DNA of 64,000 nt from Lichenostomus cassidix. Taxonomy: Eukaryota; Chordata; Aves; Passeriformes; Meliphagidae. Positions 23,101 to 38,243 of the stretch are shown in pieces. The DNA lies in the NCBI GenBank assembly GCA_008360975.2, contig CM039211.1, positions 47,428,077-47,492,076 of the forward strand, written 5' to 3'. Numbering within the stretch: the first letter of the stretch is position 1; every line of letters begins with the position of its first letter. The position numbers and the translations under genes were made by a program. A model generated the notes under the pieces. The model saw only the letters and a list, made by a program, of their open reading frames with translations. It ran no database searches and was not told the origin of the DNA.

Positions 23101-26100
23101 TTGTGGTGAGTAGAGAGAGCTGTAGCAGCTCCACTCTGTTTTGATTATGTGTTTATACTGGTTGAGCTGGTTCTTTTTAAATATGTTGCTAGCAGACCAT
23201 CATCTGAACTTGGGAATTTTATTCCCAGTGCATGGAAACATACACAAAATGCTGTAAGTGATTAATGAAATGGCACACAAATTACACGTTTGTTTCAAGA
23301 GCTGGGTTTTTTATCAATTTTTGCGTTACAACCATACAGAGTCCTGGGAAACAGGAATTCCAACTTCCTCTCTCTTTCTCCTAGAAGCTTATTTTTGTCT
23401 GTAGTGACATCACTGTGTCTGAAAGAGAAGGTGATCAATTCAGCTTTTCATTCCTTGTGATCAGTGACTACACTGAAAAAAAGTAAATCAGCTTTTTTGT
23501 AAGGGCCCTGTGTCACTTTCTGCCAAGTTGATACTGTTATGGAGCTGTCCAGACATCCCTAAGATATAGCTGCAGGCACATTGGAAATTGTCACTGTCAG
23601 AGAAGACATCATATTTTGAACTGTTTCCTATTGAAAGCCAATGTAAAAGAACTTACTTTCAAATTCTGCTTTTTTCTACCTATTTGTTAATAATCTGTAT
23701 GTTGTGGCTTAAAATACCTTCCAGTTGCAGGACAGAACTTGGAAATAATTTCTGTCTTGGTGAATTACATGAAAATTGATTGCTCATTCCAAATCATCAT
23801 TGATTAAGTGGTAACCCATTCAGTGAAAGAACATCATCACATAAAGCAGAGCTTTTTCATTACTCTATTTTTGAGTAAATGTCTCTCATTGCTGGCTGTG
23901 CCCTCCCCATTAAGCAAAATATGTTTTCCATTTATGAGGCTCAGAAGAATGAGGACAGTTACAAGCCAAGAGCTCTGTCTTCTATTCTGGCACAGTGCAG
24001 GGACATCTTTGTGGTCTCCAGGATGTCACCAAAGTCTTTGTTGCTAAAATCTTATGAAGAGTATGTGTATCACATTTAGATGTGTGAATTATTTCAAGAG
24101 ACATATTTGAAGGTTTTGTCACGCAGAAGCTGGTACTTGCTTAGCTGAAGATCTGAAGCAGCAAAAGGTATAACATCAGGACTAGCTGAAAATACACACA
24201 TAAAAAATGTGGATACTGCCAGTTATATTCCTAGATAGAACTGATAAATATCAAATAACCTAAATAAAATCATTAAAGAAGAATGCATTTGAAAAATTAT
24301 AGAAAGCTGGTTGACTTTATCCACATTTAGAAAACTCTCTAGGTATTCTGTGGCCTATTTAGATACTTGATGTTGGTAAATTAACACTGTGTGGAGCTGT
24401 AGAGCTTGTTCTTCAGATTTAAATTAGTTTTAAAACAGCAAAATAAAAGGGAAGTGCTGTATGAACTTCTGCTTTTACGCTATACTGCAGCAGTCACATT
24501 TTTACAGTCACTGAATCATGTCAGCTTCTCAGCAGTTCCTTGACAGAGTTTGACATTTCCCTAAATGTAATCAAAGGTCTTATTTTCAGTAAATAAAACA
24601 AATCAGGAGCAGCTTTTTGTAGACCATACCCACCAAAATATTGAGTGGGAAGCAAACTGGTTGAAATGCTGGCAGAACAAAATACAATTCTGTACACCAA
24701 AACTTACTTATTTTGATAACTGTATTATTTATCATTGGATGCCAGTTTTTCAGCTTGGATATGGTTTATGACTTGGCTTATTACTTAGTTACAGTAAATA
24801 AATAAGATTATGCAGAAAACTTTCCATTACTATCTCTTTAGGCGTCATATGATGAAACATTGCACCAATTGCTCTTCAATCCTGGGGAACACAGGTCATG
24901 GAGCGGCTGGCTTACAGTCTCATTAAGAATTATTACCAGGTTTTATTAAGAATACTATACTTCCATGTTAAGAGTTATTTTTCTGTTTTACTTATGTAGA
25001 TTAATGAAAAATTGTAATCAGCTCTGAATATATTGAAATAATCTCTGTAGCAGGAAATGCACATGTCCTACAAAAGACAGATGCAGGAAGATGTTTGGTC
25101 AGAAGGCTGATTTAGCAAGCATGTGGTTTAAGTGTCTTAGCAACTCACACTGGCTGTAGTTGTATGTAAATAGATTAAACCCTCTAGCTATACTTTTTTA
25201 GTGTGACATAGTGTACTGTGAAGTGCACTTATTCACAAGGTGAAATTAGTGAAGCATTCTTTTAACGCACTCCTAAACTACAGTTACAGTTTCAGCACTT
25301 AAACACTTTTTTAATCACTGATGTTTTGCCCTAAAAAATGCCAGCTCAATATTACTTTACTGACAGTAATAAGAACATTATTTTATCAGTAAGTTCAAAG
25401 TGCTCTTGTCACTTGAACACATTGGTCTATTCTCATCCTTTGATGTCAAAAAGACCACCAAGGGCAGCAAGAATCATCAAAGGCCACAGGACTGTGGGCT
25501 GCTGAGCAGGATCTGACGAAGGATTAAACTTAATGAAAAGAATGTGAAAAATTATTGCACATGACATGAAAAGGACTGGAAATGTGAATGTACCTTTGAG
25601 ATACCTAGCTGAGGGTGTGCATGTATGTTGCTGTTGATCAGCCAGAGAGGAGGAACAGGATCAGGCCACCTGTGAGTCCATGCTTATGTGAGTGCAGTTT
25701 CTGTTTGCATGGGAGACACAGAAGTAAGAGATGGGGGGTAAACATTGGAAAATCTATCCAACTGGATGGCACAGGAGACACAGAAGGAGGCGATGAGGGG
25801 GAAAAACTGCAAAATCTGTCAAACTCTATGGTATGAACCAGGACTGGTGTTCATTGTCCTTTCCAGTATAAGACCTAGGGAGTATCCAGTGAAGCTTGCA
25901 TTTGGATAGGTACTAAATAAATAGAAGGATGAAATCAGTATGTTCACTTCTTGAGTAGGCTGTTTCATTGCAGGCACATGTTTTCTCACCATTTTGTGAT
26001 TTTTTCCAAAATCAGTTCATCAGCCACTATGTATTGTTACTTGACAAGCATGAACAAGACTGCTTAAAGGTTAAAAATCATAATGCCCAGAATGAAAATT

Positions 26101-29100
26101 AGTCATTCCTGTGTTACCTCCATTTGGAGTGTATAATACATAGTTCACAAGCAGTCCCCAGCACTAAATGGGGTAAAATTTTAATCCTTCAGTCACAGTA
26201 TCTGATGATCCTCCTTCAGCTTTTACTCAGGCAACACATTTTAAAATGCCGTATTTTTATTCTTTTATACAGTATCCATTTTATCCAGAGACCTTGTAAA
26301 AATACAATTCTAACTAATCTTTGTAGACATTTTAAAAAAAGAGCCTTAGTGACTCACCAATTAGAAATTACTTTTTAATGGGTGAATTTGCAAAATTTTA
26401 TTTTTTGTTTTAATTCCTCTAACAGACATCTGAGAGGTTATGGGAAGACACACAGACAAAACTGCTCTTGTAACCTTGCTTTATCAGCTGGAATAAATTA
26501 CCAGCTTGAAAGGCTTGTAAGCACACACAGGCATGCATAACTGAAGTCAGTAGAAAAATTAAGTTTTTCTTACTAATAAAAATTAAGTTTTTCTTTAAAA
26601 ATCAAGATCTACTCCTTGCAACTGTTCAGTTTTGCAGCTGCTGTTGAACATGGATACTTGCAACAGCCCAGCACCCCTCAGGATTTATCTCGGTGTAAAC
26701 ATGGGAAAACCAGGTATGCCATTGCTCAGCAAAATCTGGAGAAAAGCTGTATTTAAAAGAAGTGCTTGTCTTTAGTTGTGTGACATTCTTGGATTTGTGA
26801 GACTTTTATACAGTCCTTGAAATACTGAGATTTCATCCTCCCTTCCTTCTACTCCCACTGAGAACTAGATTGCAAGGTATTATTCCTCTTGCTGAGACAG
26901 CAAACTAAAATTCCCATGTTACAGGCAGAGTCCTGTGCTGTGTTTTGTCTCAAGAGATGTTGCCAAATGTGACATTAAAATCCGAATTAAGGAGCTGAAA
27001 ACTCAGCTTCTGCCAATAGAATAAAAGAGGTGCAGAAATACAGGATTTTGCACCAAGGACATGACATTATCATTTCAATATTGACAAACCCAGGGGAAAC
27101 ACTTACAGTCTGATATTTCAACATGTAAATTACCAGTAAAACACAAGCCACCCTCATGTAAATAGCCGTGTTAGGCTTGCTTAACCAGGGCTAGGTATCA
27201 TTAAAAATGTGGGAACTTCAGACCTAGATTCCAAGTTTCTCTCATTACAAAATGCATACTAGTGTACATGCAGAGCTGGTATTGCACAGCAAATAATCTT
27301 TTTAAAAAGAAGAAAAACACAGCAAATATTTTTTTTTAAAAGAAGAATAAAGAGAACCTGATTTCTCGGTGATATTGTTGTTTTCCCTCCATGTTTCCTG
27401 TGAGAAGCAACTTGTACTGTATTTCTCATGGCATACAGAAACAGTCCTCACATGCCCCAGAATCTCTGGACACAGCACAGTGCTTGGGCATCACACAGCT
27501 TGTTGTTTTTATAAAGTCTGACATGAAATGGCATCTTAGTCAAATAGCATAAAATATTCATATCTCTGTATTAGTAAAATAAAGTCTTTAGAGACTTACC
27601 GGCAATAAAAGGATTTTTCGAAACATCAGCCAGCCAGTGGTACTCTGACACAGCTGGTGTTACTTATATAGGTAAAAATGTTAACAAATGTGTTATCATT
27701 TCTTTTATTTCTGTGGCTATTGGCACATACTGCTCAATAGAAATTTGAAATATGAAATATGCAGAGGAGGGCAGAGTAGAAGAGAAGAACCAGACAGCAA
27801 AAAGGACTGAAAAATGTTAGTGTAGTATACAAACAAACATTTACTCATTTACTACCAAATTCCTGATTAAAGACCCCCATTAGAATCCTGTGTCTGTTCA
27901 AGACACACAGTATGCCAGGATAGCAGTTAAATAACTGAATATCAGGATAATTTGCTTAGGTATCTAACTATTTTCACATTCTCAGGGTTGCTTTATTCAA
28001 GCCTGTTTCCGATTTTTGGCAGTCTCTTCCTTGTTAGGGTGGTGGAGATGATGCAGGAAAGTATCATAGTTTTTATCATCATTTTCCTTTTTTCAATACT
28101 GCTTGTTTTGTTCTTTTATTTTGCCTTTTTTTTTTCCTGTAGATGGTGAGATCTTATGAGATACTGTTTATAATTCTGCATTACTCTGTGTGGCGATAGG
28201 TCTGTCTGCGGTACCTGTGCTGATGCTTTATTTAGCTGAAAATCACTTGGCTCCATACTGTGATACCTTGTATTAAACTATCTTTAAATTTAACGGCTTT
28301 GCTTGAGCATGATTATTCAGTAAACGCAGAACTGCTGCAAGGAAGATCTCTAGCACTTGCTATTGCGTTATCAGCTCTAACAGTCTTCTGGTCTGGTGAC
28401 TTGTGAGAAGCAGCAAAACTGCAAAGTCACACTATGTATTTGTCAGAAACAGATGTCAAGTGACATTTCCTTAGATTTAACCAAGTTTGTTTTGAAAAAG
28501 AGAATAGGTTGCTAAAGTATGTAACCAATCTTCCTGACTTGAGATAAGATCTGTCAGCAGCATTGTGGTCAGCTCAGCAGAGCTTAGCTGTAAGAGGAGC
28601 TTGGACAAGCTTTGTTTCTTGATTTATACTTCCAGAAAGAAAAATCCACTTGAGTGGGTGCAGGGATCAAGTCAGCTGTATTTGTGCTCAGAGTTTTCCA
28701 AATCTCTGCTGGGATCTCAGACTGTTATTTCACAAGGAAAAAAATCATGCTGCCATGCAATGAAGAGCAACTGGAAGTTAACTGACTTAATTTTTGTAAA
28801 CAGTTATATGTAAGTATGAATAAATATATTTGAGCATCTGTGTGTCTTTATTGCAAAAGAACCTGCAAACCCTTTAATATTTAGGAATACCAATATGCAG
28901 GGTAGTGGTTAAATACTACAGTTAAAGCAGAAGGTAGATACTTGCTCCAGAAGTGGCTGCTCTAAAAACAGGACTCAGGAAACATCCCACTCCACTACAA
29001 AGAGGATTGCTATTAAAACTAGTAATATTGAACACAGGATGTGTTGTAGAAGGCAATGGACACCTCATTGTCAGATCACTGTGTGTAACAAAGAGCTGTA

Positions 29101-30147
29101 GCTACCCAGGCCAGCCTCACTGGTGACCCCAAAAATGCATCTTCTGCCCATGGGCCCAGGAAGCCCTCTTTAAGTTCATGCCCAGACACCCAAGCCTTGC
29201 CTGAGCTGAGCTGTCAGTAGGTCTGTGCCCAGCCCTGTACCCTGTCATCCTGACTTGCTGCTTTTCCTGACTGGGCCATTGGTGCATGCTGTAGATTTTC
29301 CTGTGTCCAAGCCTGGCTGGCTGTGCCCAGCCAGATCTTGAGTCTTGAATATGACACATCACTTTGACTGAGAAGGGCTTGTTTAGAGATGTGCCACCAA
29401 CCCTGGTGCTGCTTAACCTTGGTGTTAAGCCCGGCTGGGTGCTGAGGTTGCCCGTGGCTCCTGGTTCAGAGGGGCAGTCCTGCTCTTGCAGCTCACTGAC
29501 AGTTTACCTTGCAAGGATAGTGAAACTAGTTACGTGACAATTATAATGAAACTTCAGAAATGTGACTTTTATTCCTTTGGTATCCTTCAGTCTGTTGTTA
29601 TTTAGGTACATGCTTACCTTCTCCATCAGTAAAATACATTTAGAAAATATTTTGAGATTCTCAGGTAGGAGATACTGTGTTGATGCTTCACTTAAAAAAC
29701 CACAAAGTTAGTTAATTAAATCTCATTCTCAGAAAATTCTTGCTTCTTGTGAAATAGATCAGATGACAAATAGCAAGATTCAGTGCAAAAAAGTAGTCAC
29801 TTTTTGAAGTCTTCTTTTGTGAACTCACACCCAGGATAGAAAATGGGGCCAAAATAGACCACCGTGTTCCTTCTGAAAGCAGCCATCAGAATTTTCAATG
29901 TAGTTACTCTTTTTCAGAAATATAGTCAGCTATTTTCGTGTTACTTTTACCTGCAACTGTTTCCCAAAGTCAGAAATTCAAATAAATACAGTGCTGTGAT
30001 GCTGGGATGTGTGGCCTTGTGTTTGGACAGATACTTTATGAACGCAGGTAAGAACCTCTGTGCATTCAAGTACATTTGCTGTAGTACAGTCTGCCATACT
30101 TCAGAGTGCTTCTGTATGTATCAAAATGCAGCTTGCAGCACTGAAAT

Positions 30148-30233
30148 CTACAGTTATTAAGGTTTTGGAGGAAAACAGACACAACCTTATCTACAATTAC
30201 TAAGATTTTGGAGGAAAACAAACACAATCTTAT
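30148..30233. repeat. Imperfect 43-bp tandem duplication
   Basis: Two adjacent copies starting CTACAGTTATTAAGGTTTTG and CTACAATTACTAAGATTTTG, both with GGAGGAAAACA in the middle and ending near CTTAT. Several substitutions separate the copies, so it is not very recent. Confidence 0.65.
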
Positions 30234-31677
30234 TGTGTTGTCCTAGCCTACCAAAAGCTGGAGGAAAAACCTCTCTTTTCCTGAAGAAAAGTGGGTTTTT
30301 AGAAGGCATTGTATCCTATTAAAACACTACTAGAAATAACAGTTCAACTTAAGTCTAATGAAGTGGAAAAATTCTAATAATTATGCTGAAAATACAAGCC
30401 ATATGCCCTAACTTACTCGCATTTTGGTTTTCATATCTCCTTGTGACTTTTCGGATGTAATTAAAAATTTTAAACATTTCAGGGATGTTCACAGCCACAA
30501 GGAAGGGTTTAAAATAAGTAGTGTCACTACTTCTCCCACAGATATGCTGGTACAATTGGTTTCATCTGGTCTTGTAGCTGGTCTTCACAGAGTGTACCTT
30601 AATGGCACAAAGCGCAGTTGTGCAAACAGCCATGTGCCTGCGAGCAGCATGAGCTCACATGTCAGCTGGCCAGCACCTGCAGAAGCAGAGCCACGCGCAG
30701 GGCAGTAACTCATACCTGTACTCTGTACAACAGCTCACACTGTCAGACAGCAATGAAGTTAAAGGCTGGTGTGGAGTAGGCTTGACCATTTAGCTATGCA
30801 TAGCTACATAAGGCTGAAGAACAGTTTAACTTATTTTACCTTTTCCTTATTTTTGCTGCGAAGCTGTTTTCTAAGCCAGCAGTAGCCTCTTTACTAGAGC
30901 ATTTGCTTCATGACTTTGCAAGATGAGAACTGTTTTTCATTACAAGGTTTCAACATGTATCAAAGAAAGTTTACGTGTTTTTGTTCTTCTGGATAAACCC
31001 CAGATTTCACCAAGTGTCTGGCCAGACTCCAAAGTAAAAACTTTTTTATTAAAACAAGACATTTTCTTTGATTTAAAGCTTACGCAGTAAGAGTTTCTGA
31101 GAGGGGGGTCAGTCATGGCTAACTACAGCTTGTTACTCTTGTTTTTTAAAGGTAGTTATGAAAGAAAACAATTACAGGCAAGGCTTACTGGTGGAAAACA
31201 GTGTCTCAAAAGTAACAGCTCCAGGAAGGCTCTAGTGTCCTCACAGGTATAGATCTCAGGTTGTGTTAAAAAGGGTTTCTGTGATCTTTAAAACAGGACC
31301 ACAGAGTTGGGGAAGGTCTCATGATTGCCATGTCCAGGAGACCAATGTCACAAGACTCAAGTCATACAATCCCTTTCATAAACTTACTGGGCTCCATGCT
31401 GTAAATGTTTTGCTCTACCACTTTAACTGAAAAGCTTCTTCTGAGTCTCCCTTCCTTAAAACTCTCAAGAAATGTAGTCTCTACAGTGCATTTAGCATAC
31501 AGCCACTTTTTTTACCTTTGTCTCCCAGCCACTATTGTGTTCTAAGCAATTCTCTTCCATCCTGGAGGACTCTTTCTCCCGTAACCTATGTGAGATAACG
31601 TGTTGCTTAACAACAGTCCTGTCTTCACTTGCACAGGCAGGCAAAATGCAAGGAGTACTCAAATACTACACGAAGGG

Positions 31678-31712
31678 CAACAACAACAACAACAACAACA
31701 ACAAAAAAAAAA
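31678..31712. repeat. CAA microsatellite with poly-A
   Basis: About eight CAA units followed by a run of ten or more A. Confidence 0.8.
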
Positions 31713-32170
31713 GGCTATGCAGGCTTGGAAACAGGAAGCTTAATTATCTGTTATGATTATGTTTTGAAATAACATATGTTATGTGTGTAGCCTAGAACTG
31801 CAGCTAAGTCGTATGTGCAGTTGTGCTGCTGTTACTGACAGCATGGTACCTGTCATGGGCAGAATGGAAGCTTTGGACAAGGTTTATCAAGGAGACCCTT
31901 CCTTTGAGTGCAGAAAGGATCTATGTGCTTCCTAAACTCCTTCTCAGAGAGGAGTCTTGGTGTGGCTGGATCCAATCCTAGCCGCACACTTGGTCAACTG
32001 TTTATCGCTTTATATTCTGCTTACTCTTTTCTGTTTATATTATGCTTTATACTTACTCCTTTATAAGTAAAGGGTTACATAGGTATAGTTAAACCTTTAT
32101 TTGACTTTGTCCTCAACTATTAAGGATGAGAAACCAAATATATTCGTATAAATAAACTATTTCTTCAAAT

Positions 32171-32189
32171 TGATGATGATGATGATGAT
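32171..32189. repeat. GAT microsatellite
   Basis: Six tandem TGA/GAT triplets; a short simple repeat in intergenic DNA. Confidence 0.7.
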
Positions 32190-34964
32190 TAGACAAAAAA
32201 ATCTTCCTCAGAATATATAGCTGTAAGTATTAAATATGGTGCACTACTTATTGAAGTAATATTGAAGCAGTTATATTAAAGCTAGCAAAATAATAAATAA
32301 GTAGCTATTGATGTTCCACACGTATACCAATGACTGTGGATACTTCTCTTGCTTAGCCATGGGAACTAACCATGAGGGCTGTTCCAATTCAAGGGAGAAA
32401 TCTCCACACACACTCTGAGAAGGAGTGTGTTAGAAGATCCTAGCATTTTAAAGTGGAACAGAGCTTTTACAGAGTGAAGTGACTGTCAGTCAAATGTCTC
32501 CAGGCCAGCTGTGTCAGGTTTAGATAAGTTACTAGTAATACCACTGATTCTTTTATCAGGAGTGTTGTATCACCACAGCCAGCTTGCCAGGAAACATTGT
32601 TTTTCCTCAGAATGTGTAAATTCAGAATTGGTAAGTCAGGCTGGTTTCAGCATTCTTTAGTACCAAAAGCAGTGTGCACCCTGTCCTCCATCCATCACTG
32701 ATGGCTTTTTCAAATAAGATATTGTTCAAGGTGACTTACCCCCACTCTCGGCAGAGCATTCTTCTATGGTACCTGAGGCATATCAATTGGTGAATGAAGC
32801 TCAAAATATGCAGTTCAACAGAAAATTCATTACTTTTATTGAGACCTAGCACAGAGCAGATGCACAAATGATGACCTTTTTCTGGAGAAAATCCTTGGCC
32901 TTTTCTGCATGGGACTGTGGTCTTGTCTGTCTAGTTGATTTTAGTAATCACTTCCTACAATCCTTCATAGCTTTCCATATTTGAGTCAAGATACTTTTAG
33001 CTTCTGCCCATGAGCAATTCTCCTGTCAGGCCAAATTCACAACTAAATCTCGATGTTTGAGATGGTAACCAGTCGCCCAGAAGCACTAGAGTGTTACATT
33101 ATCCCAGTGCAGAATTTGGCTTCTGGAATTACTGTGTCTGTGGTATCAGAGACTGGATAAGTTGGCAGTGACTAACTGAGCAGAGCTGGCTCATGCCCTG
33201 AAATGGCTTCCACAGTACACCTTGTGCAAGGCTGCCTTGGCTGAAGCAAGGAAATGCTTCCCAGCCTTGGACTTCTTCCACCCTCATCTTTCCAGTCTGG
33301 GGTACAATTGTACTATTCAGCATTGTGGAAATCCTGGGAGTATCCAACCCAAGCAACTTCTTCCCAGTGGAGGTGACTGGTGCACTAACTTTCTGTTCTC
33401 TTAAAGCAATTATCATATACATTTTTAGTTTTGGAAAACTGAACAACTTTGTAGAAATGAAGTTTGACACTGGGTCTAAAGAACCCAAACACTCTTTTCA
33501 TACACTTCAACATAGTGGTAATTAAAACAATGGAGCGAGTAGTCTCTTCTGAAGTTAAACTGTTAAACTTTAGTTAAGAGAAGAATGTATGGGATGGTAG
33601 AAATTGTTCCCAGTCACAGGATATAGTAATGTTTATCCACCCCTATGAAATTTCATTTAAATAAGCTTCACAGGTAGCAATTCACCAGATTCTTCATCTC
33701 TTAGGTTTGCTGAATCAGATTCTGCATGTGGTTGCCAGCATTTAACTAGTCCAGAAGCAGGCTCTAACCTCTGACATCTTAACCAATATCTCAGCAAGGT
33801 CTACCCTCTGTGGTTTGCATTTTACTTCACAGCTCTTTAGAAGCATAAGGTATGTGCATGGCAAACATACAGAAGATCAAAGACTTTGCGTGGAGGTCTA
33901 AATGTTGCTTTTGCTCAATAAATTTACAGTTGTCTTGTCTCAGTTTTCTCACCAGTGTGAGGCAGATCTGTGGACTGGAGCTGCAATATTTTGGGGATGT
34001 AAAGAAACATCTCTCAGCAGTTATAGCTCGTTATATGAACTGGGAAGTTCTTTGAAGCTCACAGTGCTGCATCTGACTTTATTATTTTCACAAACATTCT
34101 GTGTTTCTCTTGAAAAAAATTGTTGACCTTCTCCTGTTCCCTTTTCCCACCAACAGCTTCTCCTTTTTCAGAGACTTTCTCAAGTTTATATGTCTATTCA
34201 CTGATATTTAGGCTCTTTGTTCTGCCAGGTTTGCATAGTTGACTGGCAATTACCTATTTTACTTCTGTAAAAAGTTACTCACCTGAAAAAAGGTTTCATA
34301 CACAAATACTGTTGGTCAGTGGCACAGAAATCCTCTTGCTAGCAATGTTGTGATTAGAACCCCAAATTTCTCACTAGATAGATTCCCCTGCTCACCAGAG
34401 AAAGCCCCATCTTCACCAGCTAAGACTCAGGTAATCATCTCACCTTTGTGCTTGAAAAACACATGTGTAAGGAATGAGCAAGGAATGAGCTTAAACTCAC
34501 TTCAAATTTCTACTGCATCATTCCCTTATGTAAAGAGGTTTCTAATACAGACTTTGCATGGAAGACATTTCACTTCTCACTTGGAAAAGCCCGTTAAGGA
34601 AAGGTGTTTGTGAGTTAGCAAACATTAGCTGCCGAGAAAAGGCAGTGAACATAAAACCAAAAGTGAACTCAATAGGTCTTTAAAGTCAGCTTTTAACAGT
34701 GTTTGTGCAGGGCACTTGCCTGTTTCAGCTACTTCTTACCATATGGCTGCATATTGAGTTTGAGTGAAATATTACCAAGCAGTGGCTATAAAAAAGTATT
34801 TCAGAGCACACTTGACAATACACTCAGGAAAACCCGGATATCTTGTTGAACCAGATGGTAGTCATGATCTGGGGCTATTCTTTCAGGCTGTACGTTCATC
34901 AGAGCATAAGAAAAGCCAGATAGTTACAAAGGATGTGGAAGTTAATTTGAATAACAAGTTTACA

Positions 34965-35022
34965 GTCAAAGGTCACTTTGGGTTAGAAGGGACTTTAGGG
35001 TCACTTAGTTGATTCCCAGCCC
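34965..35022 (-). mobile_element. Degenerate CR1 tail remnant
   Basis: The segment with TTTGGGTTAGAAGGGAC, then TTTAGGGTCACTTAGTTGATT and CCCAGCCCT resembles the reverse complement of a CR1 3' tail (gggttggaagggacc ... atcacctagtccaaccc). It is short and diverged, so the assignment is tentative. Confidence 0.4.
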
Positions 35023-36104
35023 TACAGAAAGAAAAGATGAGCTTAAAGTTAGACTTATTCCTGTAATAGTGACTATAGAGGGGGCTTGTAAAACCATTCT
35101 CTGTCACTATTTTGTGAAGTAGGTAGATAATGGTTTTGGTGGCAAGCAGTATGGTTCTGTCAGATAAAAAAAAGAAATTCTTCAAGAAAAGATGACTGCA
35201 GTATTTCGTAAGAAAGAATAGGGGTTTCTTGACAGCCAAAATTTTAAAGGCATTTCCAATTTCTCCCGTGGTCAGAATCAGCTGGTGGTTTTCTAGTATG
35301 CACACAACCAAGTCTTGAAAGGCATTTCAACTGGCAATTAGAAATACCTCCTCCACTTCAGTCTTTTTCCAGAGATATTAACCTTCTTGATGTTAACTGT
35401 TGCTTTCAGTCATGTCTGCACTAATGGGAATCAAGAAAATTGAATGGGTTTAGGCTGCTACCAGGACAAAAGTGAGCTAGGTACAAAACAGCTAACCTTT
35501 CTCTGCTCTATGCTCATAATCATAGTCCAAGGTGCAGCTCACAGCAGCTAAAAATGTTGTGTTTGTAGGAAAGATGAAATAAACTTACTGTGGGCCCTTA
35601 AAATCTCTGGTAGATAGCAGAGGTGAGGAATGGGCAGAAGACTGATCACCCAATTTGCCAGTCTCTCCTGTGCTACAACGGCATGTGCCTCCCTCATGCA
35701 TAGCAAAGCAGGTCAGTGGATTGAAAAAGCAGGTTTTCATTATGTATACCAGAAAAAATGAAATACTTAATACAAAATTTTTCTCTGCTTGCTTGTGAAA
35801 AATGGTCATCATTAAGGTCTGGTGAACTGTGTTTTGGATGACTATAAACTGCTGAGTAGATTCTTTGCAAGTGTTTTCACGCAAACATTCTACAACTTCA
35901 ATTGAGTCTATACCTTTTTCTGGTACACTAACATGCTATTTCTTGTGACATGCACCTAGTTGAGACAAATGTATAGAGATGAATAGAGGTGGTACATATC
36001 AGAAGACGTATCCTCTATGCCATTCTAAAATGCCAGGTGACAGTACAAGCTTTAAGGTCAAACCCTAAAAATACCTAATAATTTTATTCCAACAAATCAA
36101 ATTT

Positions 36105-36243
36105 TTAAAAAATCCCAACAAACACACAAAACAACATAAAAAAAAACAACCAAAAAAAACCCCCAAACAAGCAAAGCAATAAACCAACCCCCTCCACCCC
36201 CACAAAAAAACCAACCCAAAACCAACCAAACAGAACACAAACC
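36105..36243. repeat. A/C-rich low-complexity block
   Basis: About 140 bp composed almost only of A and C on the plus strand (T/G on the minus strand) with runs such as CCAACCCAAAACCAACCAAA. It produces an artefactual Phe/Gly/Val-rich open frame on the minus strand (36065-36253), not a gene. Confidence 0.75.
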
Positions 36244-38243
36244 CTTCAAACATTTTGAAGGCAGTTCATCTGTATGCAAAAACTTGCTTCAGCTGTTTGG
36301 AGATAACAGCGTGTAAAACAGTATGTGAAGCAGAAAGAACAGAGACTCATTGTATCACACGCGTATCATATGCTCAATGGTTTACAGTAAAAAACAAGTC
36401 ATGCATGAATTCATAGACATATATAGACTGGCCAAGCTGCTGACAAGCTAACTTTCACATACTCAGTCAGCTTCATAAGCATCTAGCAAGAGCTGGTGGA
36501 AATAGAAACTCATGAGCCAAAATACATTTCTAGGTATTCTAATTGTTATTGTAGTAAACAGTGCTATTTTTCTGTTCATAATGAAATGGAGTGGATAGGG
36601 CATGGGGGTGTTGTGGAAAACTGAACTGCCTCTGCCTAGGGATGCCAGGTGAAATCTTTCAGTATACAATCTGTTAAAAGGGAAAGCAGGGTAGTGTTTG
36701 CCATGCCAGTAAAATGGGCAGGAAATGCTACCCACACTTGTTCTTTGCTGCCCACACCAAGGCAACATCTACTCAGCAGTAGAAGATAATGACAGGATGA
36801 CTTCCATTTCAGTAAGGAACAATGATAATTACCGTAATCTAATTGCAAAGGCTGTGATGTATTATTTATGTTCATCCATAAATTCGGTTTTAATTACTTC
36901 CCTTTCAAAATTATGAGGAAAAAATAATTAGAAAAATGCAAAATTCATGTTTTTCAGGAACATGGTGAGTTAGATTTTCACCATTGCTGACAGAAGGGCT
37001 CACGGTTTCCAGTGGAGTACAAATCTGTAACAGGGAGTAATTGCTTGACCTTATGCACTGACCCTTAAATATTGCTAAATGGTGCAAGCCAGGGCAGTTC
37101 CCAAGCTGCTATTCCATCTTAAGCTAAGCAATGCTTCAACAAGCTGTCTGGTTCTCTGACATCTGCCTGATTTGCCATGTCAGCCAGGACATAAGACATA
37201 GCAGGTCTAGTGCAGATTTGTTTCAGCTGAATCCAATGGCTACAAATCGGTAATTGAAAGTGCAATACATAGATATTAAATGAGACATGATGTCAGAGAG
37301 AGATTAGTTTTTCTTTTCCACAAGTAAAATCAATGACAGTCCTGCTTTTTAAGGTCACCTCTTCTGGTGAAACAATGGAGAGTGAATGCTGCTATCCTAG
37401 TCTCACAGCAGCACTGTGGGTCCACTTCTTGCTGGAATAAATAGCTGCAAAGTGACACTGGAGAAGTAGTTTCTATCCAAATTCAGAGCAAGTGCTATGA
37501 AGAAACCTTAACCAGTGGCACACTTCTAAGAGCAAGATAATGACAGAAGCAGCTTCCATGTGAAGACCTTTCTTCAATCTTGTTACATCTCTTTTAGCAG
37601 AAAACACAGCTTACCAAAGCCACTGCTCTTTCAAAAAAATATGACAAATCTTATCCAGTGCCCTTGCTTCACTATCTGGTAACTATCTAAGAGGTAAAGT
37701 TGTTTAATTTTGGATGTTTTTTCAAATCAGGTGTTCCAGTATTAGGAAGTAAAGCAGCCTCACATGGAAAAGAATCATCTCCTTCTCTGAAGAAAGGCAA
37801 AATTACTGTTTAAAAATAACCAGCACAGAAATCTGTTTGAGCTTAATTTTCACTTTTGCTTCCAAGTTCCTCCTAAGGAAAATTCTGTTGAATAATCAGC
37901 TAAAATTTGAAACTTCTTACTGTCATGTAACACAACATCACAGTTTATGTTTTTTTTACCTGACTTACTTGTGGGGTTTTACATAGGCACAAAAATTCTC
38001 TTATGTGACATGATGTTTATTTACTGGTGGTATTGGGACTTTTTTCTTTTTTTTTAAGTCTGTCCTTTGATTTAATTTCAACCTCTTATTGCTCTTGTGA
38101 TGTGAAATATCTTCTAGATGTTGGCATGATAGTGGGCACTTGTGGTAATTTCCAGTTTAATGTGTTAGAAAATGTGGAAATGGGATATGGGCATATAATG
38201 TTTCTACCTGAAATATGATTGACATAAGATAGCATTTACAGCT

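Larger units (their letters stand above)
17624..38000. other. Intergenic region between the RIC1 promoter and the PDCD1LG2 3' end
   Basis: About 20 kb without a gene I can support on either strand. It holds simple repeats (31678-31712, 32171-32189, 36105-36243), an imperfect 43-bp tandem duplication (30148-30233), a weak CR1 tail remnant (34965-35022), and a run of plus-strand open frames at 18644-20160 that I could not identify. A somewhat more GC-rich patch at 29.1-29.5 kb shows no recognisable exon or repeat. Any conserved regulatory elements would need a comparative alignment to see. Confidence 0.6.

Noticed and set aside
31285..31440. Possible old CR1 remnant (cacagagttggggaaggtct)
   Set aside because: Similarity is too short and diverged to support by eye.
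36065..36253. Minus-strand open frame rich in Phe, Gly, Val, Cys
   Set aside because: Translation of an A/C-only low-complexity block.
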